NCBI GenBank assembly: GCA_964571815.1
Contig: CAZNDN010000088.1
Span: forward strand, 1-17,848
DNA: 17,848 nt
Direction of reading: 5' to 3'
DNA from: CAZNDN01 sp964571815
GTDB lineage: Bacteria; Fibrobacterota; Chitinivibrionia; Chitinivibrionales; WJKA01
Below the pieces are notes generated by a model. It made no database searches. It was not told where the DNA came from and saw nothing but the letters and a program-made list of their open reading frames with translations. Position 1 is the first letter of the stretch. Each line of letters starts with the position of its first letter. A program made the translations under genes and the position numbers. Below, one piece after another: positions 1 to 7,512 of the stretch.

Positions 1-15
1 CGCCTCACCCATCGC

Positions 16-32
16 GAGAAATGTAATTTCTC
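16..32. repeat. Perfect 7-bp inverted repeat next to the yihY-like start codon
   Basis: GAGAAAT, a 3-nt spacer (GTA), then ATTTCTC form a perfect inverted repeat. It ends 3 nt before the ATG at 36, where a Shine-Dalgarno sequence would be expected, and no good Shine-Dalgarno is visible there. It could be a small operator or an RNA hairpin affecting translation. Both ideas are inference; a 7-bp arm can also arise by chance. Confidence 0.35.
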
Positions 33-35
33 TTC

Positions 36-986
36 ATGTTCAAAACCATTCACACGTGGCTGCGGGTCTTTGCCATGGCAATGCGGCGGTTTCTCAAGGA
101 TGACTGTCTGACACTCAGCTCGTCCATCTCCTACGTATTCATACTCTCGATCATTCCTTTCTCCACGCTGGGGCTGTTCATGCTGAGTCTGCTGCAGCGG
201 GCGTTTTCGGACAGCACCATAACCGCGACATTCGCTCATCAGTTCGCCGAAGAGCTGACGCATCTGATCCCGTTCATCACCAAAGAATGGGTCCTGAGCA
301 ATCTCCTTTTTCCCAAGGCGTTTGCCTCGTTTACGGTCATCAATTTCCTGCTCCTTCCGATTGTCAGCGGGTTCATGTTCAAGATACTCGAGCGCTCCTA
401 CCGACGCGTATTCCGCCTTTCTCCCCGGCATCTGCTCCTGAGCCAGGCCATGTACGCAGTGCTGAGCATTTTTACCCTGGTGCTGCTGTTTGTCATGAAT
501 TTCACCTGGAACGTACTCTCCCCCGTGGGGGCGCGTGTGATGGAGCAGGTGGGCAAAACCACCTATCTTCAGCAATTTTACGCGATTATTCAGTCTTCGT
601 TCCCCCACGATGCTCCGGCGTTGCGAGGCAAAATGTTGTCGATCCTGGTGCTGATATTATTTTTCCTGGCAACGGTGAAGATTTTTCTCAATGTGGGTGT
701 TGCGCTTCGCTATCGAGTAGTATCGGCGATATTGTTCTGTTGCCTGTGGATGGCCGCCCGGGGGGTGTTCGGACTCTATATCCGTCATATTTCCCGCGTC
801 AATGTCGTGTACGGGTCCCTGAGTTCGATTGTACTCATTCTCATGTGGATATTCTACTCATCGGTAGCCCTGCTCTACTCCGTTGAGTTCATGCAGGTGC
901 TTCACTCGGGCCGAGCGCATGCGGTCAGGCCCACGCAGCGAATTCCGCGAAAACACCACACCACGATCGTCCTTCCGGACGACTGA
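36..986 (+). CDS. YihY/BrkB family (UPF0761) inner-membrane protein
   Basis: A 316-residue polytopic membrane protein. Hydrophobic segments lie at about residues 32-54, 89-115, 136-160, 200-222, 228-250 and 257-288, six in total, as is usual for the YihY/UPF0761 family. The last segment carries the best family signature: YGSLSSIVLILMWIFYSS (259-276) followed by an acidic residue in SVEF (282-285). The N-terminal stretch DDCLTLSSSISYVFILSIIP (22-41) also fits the conserved start of the family. The molecular function of YihY proteins is not settled; the old ribonuclease BN label was withdrawn. A short basic cytoplasmic tail (about 293-316) follows the last helix. The next gene starts 21 bp downstream on the same strand and may be cotranscribed. 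No clear Shine-Dalgarno precedes the ATG; an inverted repeat lies there instead. Confidence 0.88.
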   Translation: MFKTIHTWLRVFAMAMRRFLKDDCLTLSSSISYVFILSIIPFSTLGLFMLSLLQRAFSDSTITATFAHQFAEELTHLIPFITKEWVLSNLLFPKAFASFTVINFLLLPIVSGFMFKILERSYRRVFRLSPRHLLLSQAMYAVLSIFTLVLLFVMNFTWNVLSPVGARVMEQVGKTTYLQQFYAIIQSSFPHDAPALRGKMLSILVLILFFLATVKIFLNVGVALRYRVVSAILFCCLWMAARGVFGLYIRHISRVNVVYGSLSSIVLILMWIFYSSVALLYSVEFMQVLHSGRAHAVRPTQRIPRKHHTTIVLPDD

Positions 987-1007
987 TCGGGACATACTGC
1001 CTCACTC

Positions 1008-1934
1008 ATGAAAGACATCGACATCTACCGCAAAGATATCCGCACGATCGTCGTCGACCTGAGAGTCCTGAAAGAGTCGGTGGATGAAATGCGGCGGACC
1101 AGGCAGCGACGCGGCATCAGGGTGGAGCTTGCCACGCATCTTCTGGCAAAACTGATTGCGATCTCCGAGGAGTTTCTCTCGCGGGAAACCGAACTGATGC
1201 ACAAAGCGTCCCTGCTGCGCTACACCCTGGAGAGCCTCATCCTCCTCATCCTGTTCCGGGAAGAACCCCGTACGCTCTACAGCGTCTACTATTCCATCTA
1301 CGATGAGCAGATCAACAAGGTGGAGTGGTGTCTTGCCCGGCTGCGGGCCGAGATCGAACTCATGGGAGAGCTGGAGAAGATCGAGAACGAGAAGCTCGCC
1401 GAAGTACACGGGGAGCTTGACAAGCTTGCGGAGTCGGGAGACCCCGGGGCCATACAGAAGCAAATCAACCGTGTCCATGCCGAGGTCGAAGAAATGGTCG
1501 GTCGAAAGATCACCGTCTACCTTGGTGCTATCGAAAGTAAGAGCCATTCATTCGGCAAGTTCTATCTGCAGGAAGAATTACAGCCGCAATATGCAAAGCA
1601 ACTGGAACACGTGCGCAAAGTCAAGAACTCCAAGGCCGCCGACCTGCTCCAGACCCCCGAGTTCAAGAACCTTTTCCCCGGGTGCACCGAGCCTTCGCAG
1701 GTGTACGAACAGCTCAAGGAAAAACGCAGTTGGATCGAAAAAGCCCGTGCAACGGGCCTCGGCGATGAATACGCGTTCGTGCGCGACTACACCAGCGCCC
1801 TCATTCACTGTACCTCCTATTCGTTCTTCTCGCGCCCGGGCCTGATGGACGACGAAGCCGCGCTGATGCTGCGCCTTCAGGTGCAATACCTTCGGCGATG
1901 CATCAACAACATCAAGAAGCTCTGTGAATACTGA
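1008..1934 (+). CDS. Hypothetical helical/coiled-coil protein, possibly HEPN- or DUF5677-like
   Basis: A 308-residue soluble protein that I cannot assign to a named family. It has no signal peptide or membrane segment. Most of it looks helical: residues about 100-170 are a charged Glu/Lys/Arg-rich stretch with coiled-coil character. Residues 70-85 (RYTLESLILLILFREE) have an R-x-x-L-E pattern, and residues 260-275 (DYTSALIHCTSYSFFS) have a Y-x-x-x-L-x-H pattern. Both are loosely reminiscent of HEPN-like/DUF5677 proteins, but this is a weak visual match and no function is claimed. It lies 21 bp after the yihY-like gene on the same strand, so cotranscription is plausible. The ATG at 1008 lacks a strong ribosome-binding site. 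Codon use resembles the flanking genes, and no long competing frame makes better protein. Confidence 0.8.
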   Translation: MKDIDIYRKDIRTIVVDLRVLKESVDEMRRTRQRRGIRVELATHLLAKLIAISEEFLSRETELMHKASLLRYTLESLILLILFREEPRTLYSVYYSIYDEQINKVEWCLARLRAEIELMGELEKIENEKLAEVHGELDKLAESGDPGAIQKQINRVHAEVEEMVGRKITVYLGAIESKSHSFGKFYLQEELQPQYAKQLEHVRKVKNSKAADLLQTPEFKNLFPGCTEPSQVYEQLKEKRSWIEKARATGLGDEYAFVRDYTSALIHCTSYSFFSRPGLMDDEAALMLRLQVQYLRRCINNIKKLCEY

Positions 1935-1942
1935 GGAATCAG

Positions 1943-1984
1943 AGGAGCAGAAGGCAGAGGGCAGAACGCGGAAGGCAGAGGGCA
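1943..1984. repeat. Degenerate heptamer array, consensus about GARGGCA
   Basis: Starting 8 bp after the stop codon of the preceding gene are six 7-bp units read as AGGAGCA, GAAGGCA, GAGGGCA, GAACGCG, GAAGGCA, GAGGGCA. The 14-mer GAAGGCAGAGGGCA occurs exactly twice (1950-1963 and 1971-1984), 21 bp apart, i.e. three units. The array lies in the spacer between two convergent genes and is not coding. It resembles the short tandemly repeated heptamers known from cyanobacteria and other genomes, but its function is unknown. Confidence 0.7.
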
Positions 1985-2069
1985 ACCGCCGTCGCGCCGT
2001 AGTCTTGCATGGCGGGAGGGCGCCGGAGTCTCGGTTTGAACCATAACTCGCTCTAAATCTCTCACTCCC

Positions 2070-2097
2070 AATCCGCAATCCGCATTCCACAATCGAA
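2070..2097. repeat. Second degenerate heptamer array (AATCCGC-like)
   Basis: Four contiguous 7-bp units read as AATCCGC, AATCCGC, ATTCCAC and AATCGAA. The first two are identical and the others decay progressively. The array abuts the stop codon of the DUF362 gene, whose stop is the complement of 2100-2102. It has the same 7-bp period as the array at 1943-1984 but an unrelated sequence, and the two bracket the same 165-bp convergent spacer. Confidence 0.6.
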
Positions 2098-2099
2098 AA

Positions 2100-3221
2100 T
2101 CATCCCGCGAAGTCCAGTGACTCCGCGGCGCTTTCCGGGTAGCCGAAACGGGTGAGCATCTGGTGTTCCTGGTTCCAGCCGGTGTGACCGTGCACAAGGG
2201 AGCGGCGCAGTTTCGTGACCGTGAGGTAGTCGACGGCTCCCGCGAAGGTGCCCATAACCAGACGATCGACACGACTGCCGGGAATGTTGCCGGGGCCCGA
2301 GAATCCGGCCGACCAGAGAGCATCGACAATGCAGAGCTGCTGACGAGGCGGGGTGCCGCCGACAACCGGATTGCTCTTGTTGATCGCCGCGACGTACTTC
2401 CATGAGGCCTGTCTGCCGCCCGGACGTGAGGTGAACGTCCCGAGCTGGTTGCGCAGGCAGCAGTTGGCGAAAAAGAAATGCTTGCCGTGTCCCTGACACG
2501 CGGCAATGTTGACCAGGATGTCGACAGTCCCTTCCACAAGCGCCTTGGCACAGGGAAACGACCCGGCGTACGGCTCGGGCACTTCGACCGGCATTGTTCC
2601 CCCCAGCGCCTTGTAGTAGTCACTCAACACTACCCCCTCGGGGATCTCACCGCCCAGAAACGGCCCGTACTGAAACGGCACGGCAGGCCTGAGCTTCTGC
2701 TCGACACAGTCAAACGCCGCCCCCTCGCCGTCGTAGATAACAATGTTCTCAAGCGCCACTCCCCGGTTATGCAACTCCGCGCACACCTTGCCGACAACCG
2801 CCGCACGGGGGATGTTCAATCCCGTGGCGTTGAGCTTGATCGCCACCTTTGCATTTGACCACTTCTTCCCCTCGGGCTTCTGAAAAATCGTCTTCCACGC
2901 CTCGGCACTCGTTGCCTTCCCGCTGAGCCGCACGGCCATGGCATCGAGATTCTCCTCCACCTTCGAGGCATCGACTACGCTGTTCTGGTCGGCCGAGGTA
3001 TCCCACGAGCCCACCTCGCCGGTAATCATGCCGGTATCCTTCACACTCACCACCCGGAGATTGTCGATAGCGGGATTGATCGGCATCATGTCGGTCCATG
3101 CACAGGCCGACGATCCCGCCGCGCGGAGAGGGCTCCACGGACCGCCAAGGTACATGCCCGCGGCTCCGGCCGCGGCACTCCTGAGAAAACCTCTACGATC
3201 GACCGTCACCAGCTCTTTCAT
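2100..3221 (-). CDS. Tat-exported DUF362 domain protein
   Basis: A 373-residue protein. The N-terminus MKELVTVDRRGFLRSAAAGA has a twin-arginine motif (R9-R10-x-F-L) before an Ala/Gly-rich hydrophobic segment, so export through Tat as a folded protein is likely. The body matches the DUF362 pattern: VAIKLNATGLNIPRAAVV (126-143), a predicted strand with VIYDGEG (161-167), then DILVNIAACQGHGKHFFF (234-251). DUF362 proteins have no firmly established reaction; some carry iron-sulfur clusters, but I see no CxxCxxC ferredoxin motif here, only a Cys pair at 254-255. The ATG at 3221 is chosen because GGAGG lies about 5 nt upstream and the Tat motif follows at once. The same frame stays open to 3410, but that extension overlaps the end of the upstream hydrolase gene and reads like non-protein. 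It lies 35 bp downstream of that gene, probably in one operon. Confidence 0.88.
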   Translation of the reverse strand: MKELVTVDRRGFLRSAAAGAAGMYLGGPWSPLRAAGSSACAWTDMMPINPAIDNLRVVSVKDTGMITGEVGSWDTSADQNSVVDASKVEENLDAMAVRLSGKATSAEAWKTIFQKPEGKKWSNAKVAIKLNATGLNIPRAAVVGKVCAELHNRGVALENIVIYDGEGAAFDCVEQKLRPAVPFQYGPFLGGEIPEGVVLSDYYKALGGTMPVEVPEPYAGSFPCAKALVEGTVDILVNIAACQGHGKHFFFANCCLRNQLGTFTSRPGGRQASWKYVAAINKSNPVVGGTPPRQQLCIVDALWSAGFSGPGNIPGSRVDRLVMGTFAGAVDYLTVTKLRRSLVHGHTGWNQEHQMLTRFGYPESAAESLDFAG

Positions 3222-3256
3222 AGAATCCTCCGGCAAACGACAACAAGACAGCCATG

Positions 3257-5491
3257 TCACCAGCTCACGACAGCGATTTTCGCCGTCGCGGAACCCTTTT
3301 CCCCCCGCACCCGCACACAGTACACCCCCCCCCTTCGCCGCAACGCCCGCGGAAAAGCCACGGCGTGGGTGCCCGATTGATAGTAGCGATCCGCCTTCGT
3401 AACCACACATCGACCGGCCACGTCAACAACCGTAACGGAGAGCTTCCGGCCCGAAGTCAGCCTCAGTTCCAGCCGTCCGGCCCGTTGACCAAGCACGATA
3501 CCGGCGCCGCCCGGCACCGGACTCGACCCGGCGGTGCGGGGTTGAATCGGCGAAAACTCGCTTGTGTCAACCTCGATATAGTCAATCACAGGTATCCATA
3601 CGTGCTTGTCCCGGCTGATCTTCAAAAAGTTCTTCTCTTCCGTCAAGGGAACATCCTCAATCACTCGGTATTTCCATCCCAGATCGCCGATTGGTATGGT
3701 GATGTTGTCCACATGCAGGCAATTGACATAGATCTCCACTCTCTCGGCATAGGCGGTACCTCCTCCCTTGAGTCGCACCCCCACGCGATTGCCTTTCGGT
3801 ACGAAAAACCCCACGGAACTGCCGAAATTGCACAGCCCTACCGAGAGATTCTCCGAGCAGTTGCAGACCTGTCCCCCCTCGATACACCCCGCCATCATGG
3901 GCGCATCCTCGGCCTCGAACCGCACGCCCGTGCCGGGAAACATGCTCGGATTGGGCACGGGTTCGGGTTTGACAAACGAACGCGGCTGTGCCTCGATACT
4001 CGTGGTACCCGCCTCGATTTTGTGCTCGGAACCGTTGACCACGAGCGTATAGGCCTTATCGGATTCCACCGTTATCGTACCTGTTTCGTACACCAGGTCG
4101 GTGGTGATATCGGCGAATCGAAGGCGCCTGATTCCGTGCCGCGAACTCCAGTGCAGCCGCCACTGCACCACCCGGTCGGGGGCATTGATATCGTGAAACC
4201 CGAGAATATTCTCGATAAACAACGATATCGGCCCCAGCGCCGACCACCCGCAGTAATCCCGCTTCACCCGCGTTTTACCGTCAATGCCCGTTGCGGGCTC
4301 AGGCGCCGTGGGGCTGTAGGCTTCCCAGATCGATGCCGGCTCGTACGATTGGTACGTGCGGTAGATATGGTCAACAAGGCGGTAGGCCAGGGAATCGCCG
4401 AGGGGACCGTAGTCGTAGTTCTCCAGTGCCTTGATACCCATATAGGCCGGCGGCACGAACACGCTTCCGCGCCAGTACCGCCCGGTGGGGTCGAAGAATA
4501 GCTCGTTGCGGGCTACCGACGGGAACGGCACGGGGCCGCCGAGGTACTGATCCTGCCGCAGCGACCAGCTCATGTGGTACGCACGGTCGCTGTCGGGCAC
4601 CATGGCCAGCATGGGCCAGTACGATGCCGGCGTGAGGACATCGACGCGGACATTGGAGTTGTGTTCGTTCAAATCGGAATAGTAGCCGCAGTTGTTGGCG
4701 GTGAAATGACCGCGGAAATACCAGTCGTTGAGGTTTTTCTTCATCTCTTTGTAGACAGCCGTATACTCCGCAACAACCTCCTCCTCCCCGACCACTTCGG
4801 CGCACCGGGCGATCATCAGCGCCGAGAGGCACTGCTGCGCGTACGCGTCGACCCAGAACAGGTGCTCATGGCCGACCGAATCGACGGGCATCAGCGGAAT
4901 GAGCGGCAGGGCGCCGCGCGGTGTATTGGTCATCCCGCTGAGCGGGCCCGACCACTCATAGAAACGAGGCGAACGGAAAAACTGCGTCTTGAACCACTGG
5001 TAGTGTTTATGAAGATACTCTTTCTGTGTGACAACCTCCCGCAGCCGCGCCGTGTCGCCGGTCATCCTGAAGTGCTCCCACTCGGCCCAGGCCGCAAGCG
5101 GCGGGTTCCCGGGGTATTCGATCTCCTGGGAACTCTCCGCCCCCTCGTGCATCGGCCCGTAGAAATTGCCCAGACTCTGTATGCCCGGAAAGACATCGGG
5201 AGCATATTTGGTAAAAAGGGCCATGAAACACGTTTCCCAGAGGTTGACCACTCCCTCCCTGCGCCCTTCGTCCATGAACGGCGATACCACCGCTCCGTCG
5301 TCGGTATGCACATGGTCCCACGCCAGCTCCCAGCTCTTCCAGTACAGCTTTTCGAACCCCGGTTTTTCGTCAAACACGGGTGCGGGGAGCATGCTCGTGT
5401 CAAGATCGCCCGCCGGTCCCTTTTCGGCCGATCCCCCGACTGCACCAAGAATGATCCACAGCCCCGCAACGATTCGATTCACCGGATGCAT
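3257..5491 (-). CDS. Secreted glycoside hydrolase (GH63/MGH1-like) with carbohydrate-binding-like and sorting domains
   Basis: A 744-residue protein. Residues 1-22 form a Sec signal (hydrophobic core IVAGLWIILGAVGG). Residues about 45-450 look like the (alpha/alpha)6 catalytic barrel of MGH1-like/GH63 hydrolases, with WVDAYAQQ (213-220), GRYWRGSVFVPPAYMGIKAL (337-356), SIWEAYSP (387-394) and YCGWSALGP (413-421). By family analogy D215 and E390 are candidate catalytic acids. A beta-rich linker follows. A region at about 520-642 (RFEAEDAPMMAG, then VIDYIEVD) resembles CBM6/CBM35 or malectin-type sugar-binding modules. The last part, about 683-744 (LSVTVVDVAGR, then GGVYCVRVRG), resembles a Por-secretion type A sorting tail. 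The likely role is extracellular or surface cleavage of glucosides or mannosides; the substrate cannot be read from sequence. AAAGGA lies 8 nt before the ATG. It is the first gene of a pair with the DUF362 gene. Confidence 0.88.
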   Translation of the reverse strand: MHPVNRIVAGLWIILGAVGGSAEKGPAGDLDTSMLPAPVFDEKPGFEKLYWKSWELAWDHVHTDDGAVVSPFMDEGRREGVVNLWETCFMALFTKYAPDVFPGIQSLGNFYGPMHEGAESSQEIEYPGNPPLAAWAEWEHFRMTGDTARLREVVTQKEYLHKHYQWFKTQFFRSPRFYEWSGPLSGMTNTPRGALPLIPLMPVDSVGHEHLFWVDAYAQQCLSALMIARCAEVVGEEEVVAEYTAVYKEMKKNLNDWYFRGHFTANNCGYYSDLNEHNSNVRVDVLTPASYWPMLAMVPDSDRAYHMSWSLRQDQYLGGPVPFPSVARNELFFDPTGRYWRGSVFVPPAYMGIKALENYDYGPLGDSLAYRLVDHIYRTYQSYEPASIWEAYSPTAPEPATGIDGKTRVKRDYCGWSALGPISLFIENILGFHDINAPDRVVQWRLHWSSRHGIRRLRFADITTDLVYETGTITVESDKAYTLVVNGSEHKIEAGTTSIEAQPRSFVKPEPVPNPSMFPGTGVRFEAEDAPMMAGCIEGGQVCNCSENLSVGLCNFGSSVGFFVPKGNRVGVRLKGGGTAYAERVEIYVNCLHVDNITIPIGDLGWKYRVIEDVPLTEEKNFLKISRDKHVWIPVIDYIEVDTSEFSPIQPRTAGSSPVPGGAGIVLGQRAGRLELRLTSGRKLSVTVVDVAGRCVVTKADRYYQSGTHAVAFPRALRRRGGVYCVRVRGEKGSATAKIAVVSW

Positions 5492-5901
5492 AGACGCTGT
5501 CCTTTCACGGTCGGGCCGCGTGCGAGCAGGTTTTCGGGTGCCGCACCGCTCCCGTATCGTAGTCCACCGGACGAGAACTCGGAGGATTCACTCCTTCGAC
5601 AGGCAGGGAAGCCTCACCGGGCTCCGTCGAGCCCCTCGGTAACCCTGAATCAATATGCAATATACAATAGCGCCGGAACAGCGGCCGGACCTTCCAATGC
5701 CCGCCGGGCCGCGCGGCATATACACCACTCCAGCCCCCTCGAGCGCCGCACGCCCATGCAGCCCCGAAGCTTGCGCCCGGGCGAGCGCCCCTCCACTCGT
5801 GCAGGATATATCTTACGCGTGCGACGCCCGCGTATGCCGACGATCACACCCGTCCATACGCTATCCGGTCGACCGCAGCCCGGTTCCGACCGCCGGTTAT
5901 C
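5492..5901. other. Divergent intergenic region between glycoside hydrolase and methyltransferase
   Basis: 410 bp without a convincing gene; several open frames here have no protein-like composition. The only AT-rich island is at about 5649-5669 and contains TACAAT on the plus strand (5663-5668) and TATATT on the minus strand, so promoters for either gene could sit there, but I find no good -35 partner. A GC hairpin GGGCTC-CGTC-GAGCCC (5619-5634) lacks a T-run. CCTTCGACAGGC at 5593-5604 resembles a motif seen in two other spacers of the window. Confidence 0.5.
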
Positions 5902-7041
5902 ATGAGCACCATGCCTTTTGAGACAACCCACCGAATCGTGCTTGCCGATGCGCGGAACCTGGAGCCTGTCGATGAGGCGAGCGTCGATCTGGTGGTTACC
6001 TCTCCCCCCTACCCCATGATCCGCATGTGGGACGGTGTCTTCTGCGGCATGTCCTCCGAAACAGAGTGGGCCCTTGAGCAGCACCACGGATCACGGGCGT
6101 TCGAGCTGATGCATCGTGAGCTTGACAAGGTATGGAGTGAGCTTTACCGCGTGATCAAACCCGGGCGGATCGTGTGCGTCAATATTGGCGATGCCACCCG
6201 GACGGTCGGGGGGGCGTTTCGACGCTACCCCAACCACGCGCGGATCACCTCATCGATGGCGGAATCGGGATTCGATTGCCTGCCGCTGATACTGTGGCGA
6301 AAACAAACCAATGCCCCGAACAAATTCATGGGCTCGGGCATGCTTCCCGCGGGCGCCTACGTCACGCTGGAACATGAATACATACTTGTCTTCCGCAAGC
6401 CCGGACGGCGGGACCACGAGGCGGGCGGAGAGAAGAACCCGCGGATGCAGAGCGCGTTCTTCTGGGAAGAGCGGAACAGGTGGTTTTCCGATCTCTGGGA
6501 TTTCAAGGGTGTCCCGCAATCGTTTTCGAACAAGGAGTTTCATCGGCGAAGCGCGGCGTTTCCCTTCGAGCTGCCCTACCGGCTGATTACCATGTACTCG
6601 CTGTACGGAGACACCGTCCTGGATCCGTTCGCGGGCACCGGAACCACCCTGCGCGCGGGCATCGCGTGCGGACGAAATACCGTCGGGGTCGATATCAACC
6701 GCGGCCTTGTCGATTTCGTCGAGGAGCATTTCGAGGAGTTTCCCGCCGACGCCAACACGGTCCTTGCGCGGCGTATCGAAGACCACGGAGCGTTCGTGCA
6801 ACGGTACACGGCGGAGAAAGGGCCGCTCAAATACCGCAACGCCCCCCACGGGTTCCCCGTCGTCACCAAACAGGAAACCGGACTGCAATTGAGATGTGTC
6901 AACGAAACGGACCGCCGGGGCGGGGGAAGCATCCGTGTATCCTACGATACCCCGGGCAGGATCGAGTCCGATGAAGACCTCAGGAGGACCTGCGCACGGC
7001 TCCGTGCCTTGAATCAGGAGCAGACCGTGCTGGATCTGTAG
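5902..7041 (+). CDS. Site-specific DNA methyltransferase (N4-cytosine/N6-adenine class), apparently solitary
   Basis: A 379-residue protein of the DNA_methylase N6/N4 family (PF01555-type). The catalytic motif IV is TSPPYP (33-38) and comes first; the S-adenosylmethionine motif I, DPFAGTGTT (241-249), followed by GVDI (262-265), comes later. This is the permuted beta-type order. TSPPY rather than DPPY favours N4-methylcytosine, though this is not decisive. HRRSAAFPFELPYRLI (214-229) fits the conserved helix before motif I. A target-recognition segment is expected between the two motifs (about 40-215). A C-terminal extension of about 95 residues after motif I has no recognised domain. No restriction endonuclease gene is adjacent on either side, so it may be an orphan methylase. 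There are two possible ATGs (5902 and 5911); neither has a clear Shine-Dalgarno, so the start is uncertain by 3 codons. Confidence 0.9.
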   Translation: MSTMPFETTHRIVLADARNLEPVDEASVDLVVTSPPYPMIRMWDGVFCGMSSETEWALEQHHGSRAFELMHRELDKVWSELYRVIKPGRIVCVNIGDATRTVGGAFRRYPNHARITSSMAESGFDCLPLILWRKQTNAPNKFMGSGMLPAGAYVTLEHEYILVFRKPGRRDHEAGGEKNPRMQSAFFWEERNRWFSDLWDFKGVPQSFSNKEFHRRSAAFPFELPYRLITMYSLYGDTVLDPFAGTGTTLRAGIACGRNTVGVDINRGLVDFVEEHFEEFPADANTVLARRIEDHGAFVQRYTAEKGPLKYRNAPHGFPVVTKQETGLQLRCVNETDRRGGGSIRVSYDTPGRIESDEDLRRTCARLRALNQEQTVLDL

Positions 7042-7512
7042 GCGCCGCGGGCGGGAATGCCGCGGGGTTCTCGTCCCACCATCCCGGAGGTGCGACACGA
7101 AGGAAGCATTACGCGGTCGTTCAATGGAAATCGGCGTGACGAGTCGGCTTTACGGCATGCCGCCAATCTTTTTCCGGCGACCTCTTCCCCGCCTTTAAGA
7201 TGGTTGTTCCTCCGGAGTTTGTCAACCGCACACGGCCATGCTTCACCATGTTCGCACATCGACCGATAATCATGATATAATCGTAACTACTCGGGTACTC
7301 AGCCTGTTCGTTCACCTGAACCGCTCTGCTGAGCATCGTCGAAGCATGAGCATGGCCGAAGCATGCACCTGCCGCGGCCTCGGGTCAGGCAGAGGGAGTA
7401 CCGTGAGGAATTGCGCACGGTCAACGGAACACCATCAACGCACCGGGCAATGTCCCGACCGGCGTTGACCGCACTCCCGCCGCGGCGGGAACGGCACACG
7501 AGAGGCCGGAGC
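7042..7512. other. 470-bp intergenic region upstream of the fusion gene
   Basis: I see no convincing gene here; the frames present give low-complexity Arg-rich peptides. It holds a 10-bp palindrome CGGCATGCCG (7153-7162), a strong extended -10 element (7273-7281, listed separately) and, on the minus strand around 7318-7345, CTTCGACGATGCTCAG followed by CAGAGCGG, which resembles motifs in other spacers. Two CCGCGG blocks just after the methyltransferase stop could form a short hairpin, without a T-run. Confidence 0.5.
7251..7281 (+). promoter_or_regulatory. Extended -10 promoter (TGATATAAT)
   Basis: TATAAT at 7276-7281 is preceded by TG and one base (7273-7275), a perfect extended -10. A weak -35 candidate TTCGCA (7251-7256) sits 19 bp upstream; extended -10 promoters tolerate a poor -35. 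The 8-bp palindrome ATCATGAT (7269-7276) overlaps the -10 and could be an operator. Transcription would begin near 7288 and give a leader of about 225 nt before the ATG at 7513. Confidence 0.55.

Noticed and set aside
3222..3410. 63-residue N-terminal extension of the DUF362 protein
   Set aside because: It overlaps the 3' end of the upstream hydrolase gene, and a strong GGAGG plus Tat motif mark the ATG at 3221 as the true start.
5619..5634. GGGCTC-CGTC-GAGCCC hairpin as a terminator
   Set aside because: It lies between two divergent starts, where no terminator is expected, and lacks a T-run.
4574..5905. 443-codon plus-strand frame, and a 415-codon one at 3254-4501, opposite the glycoside hydrolase
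   Set aside because: Both are antisense to a hydrolase with clear catalytic-barrel motifs, and neither has a ribosome-binding site or a domain.
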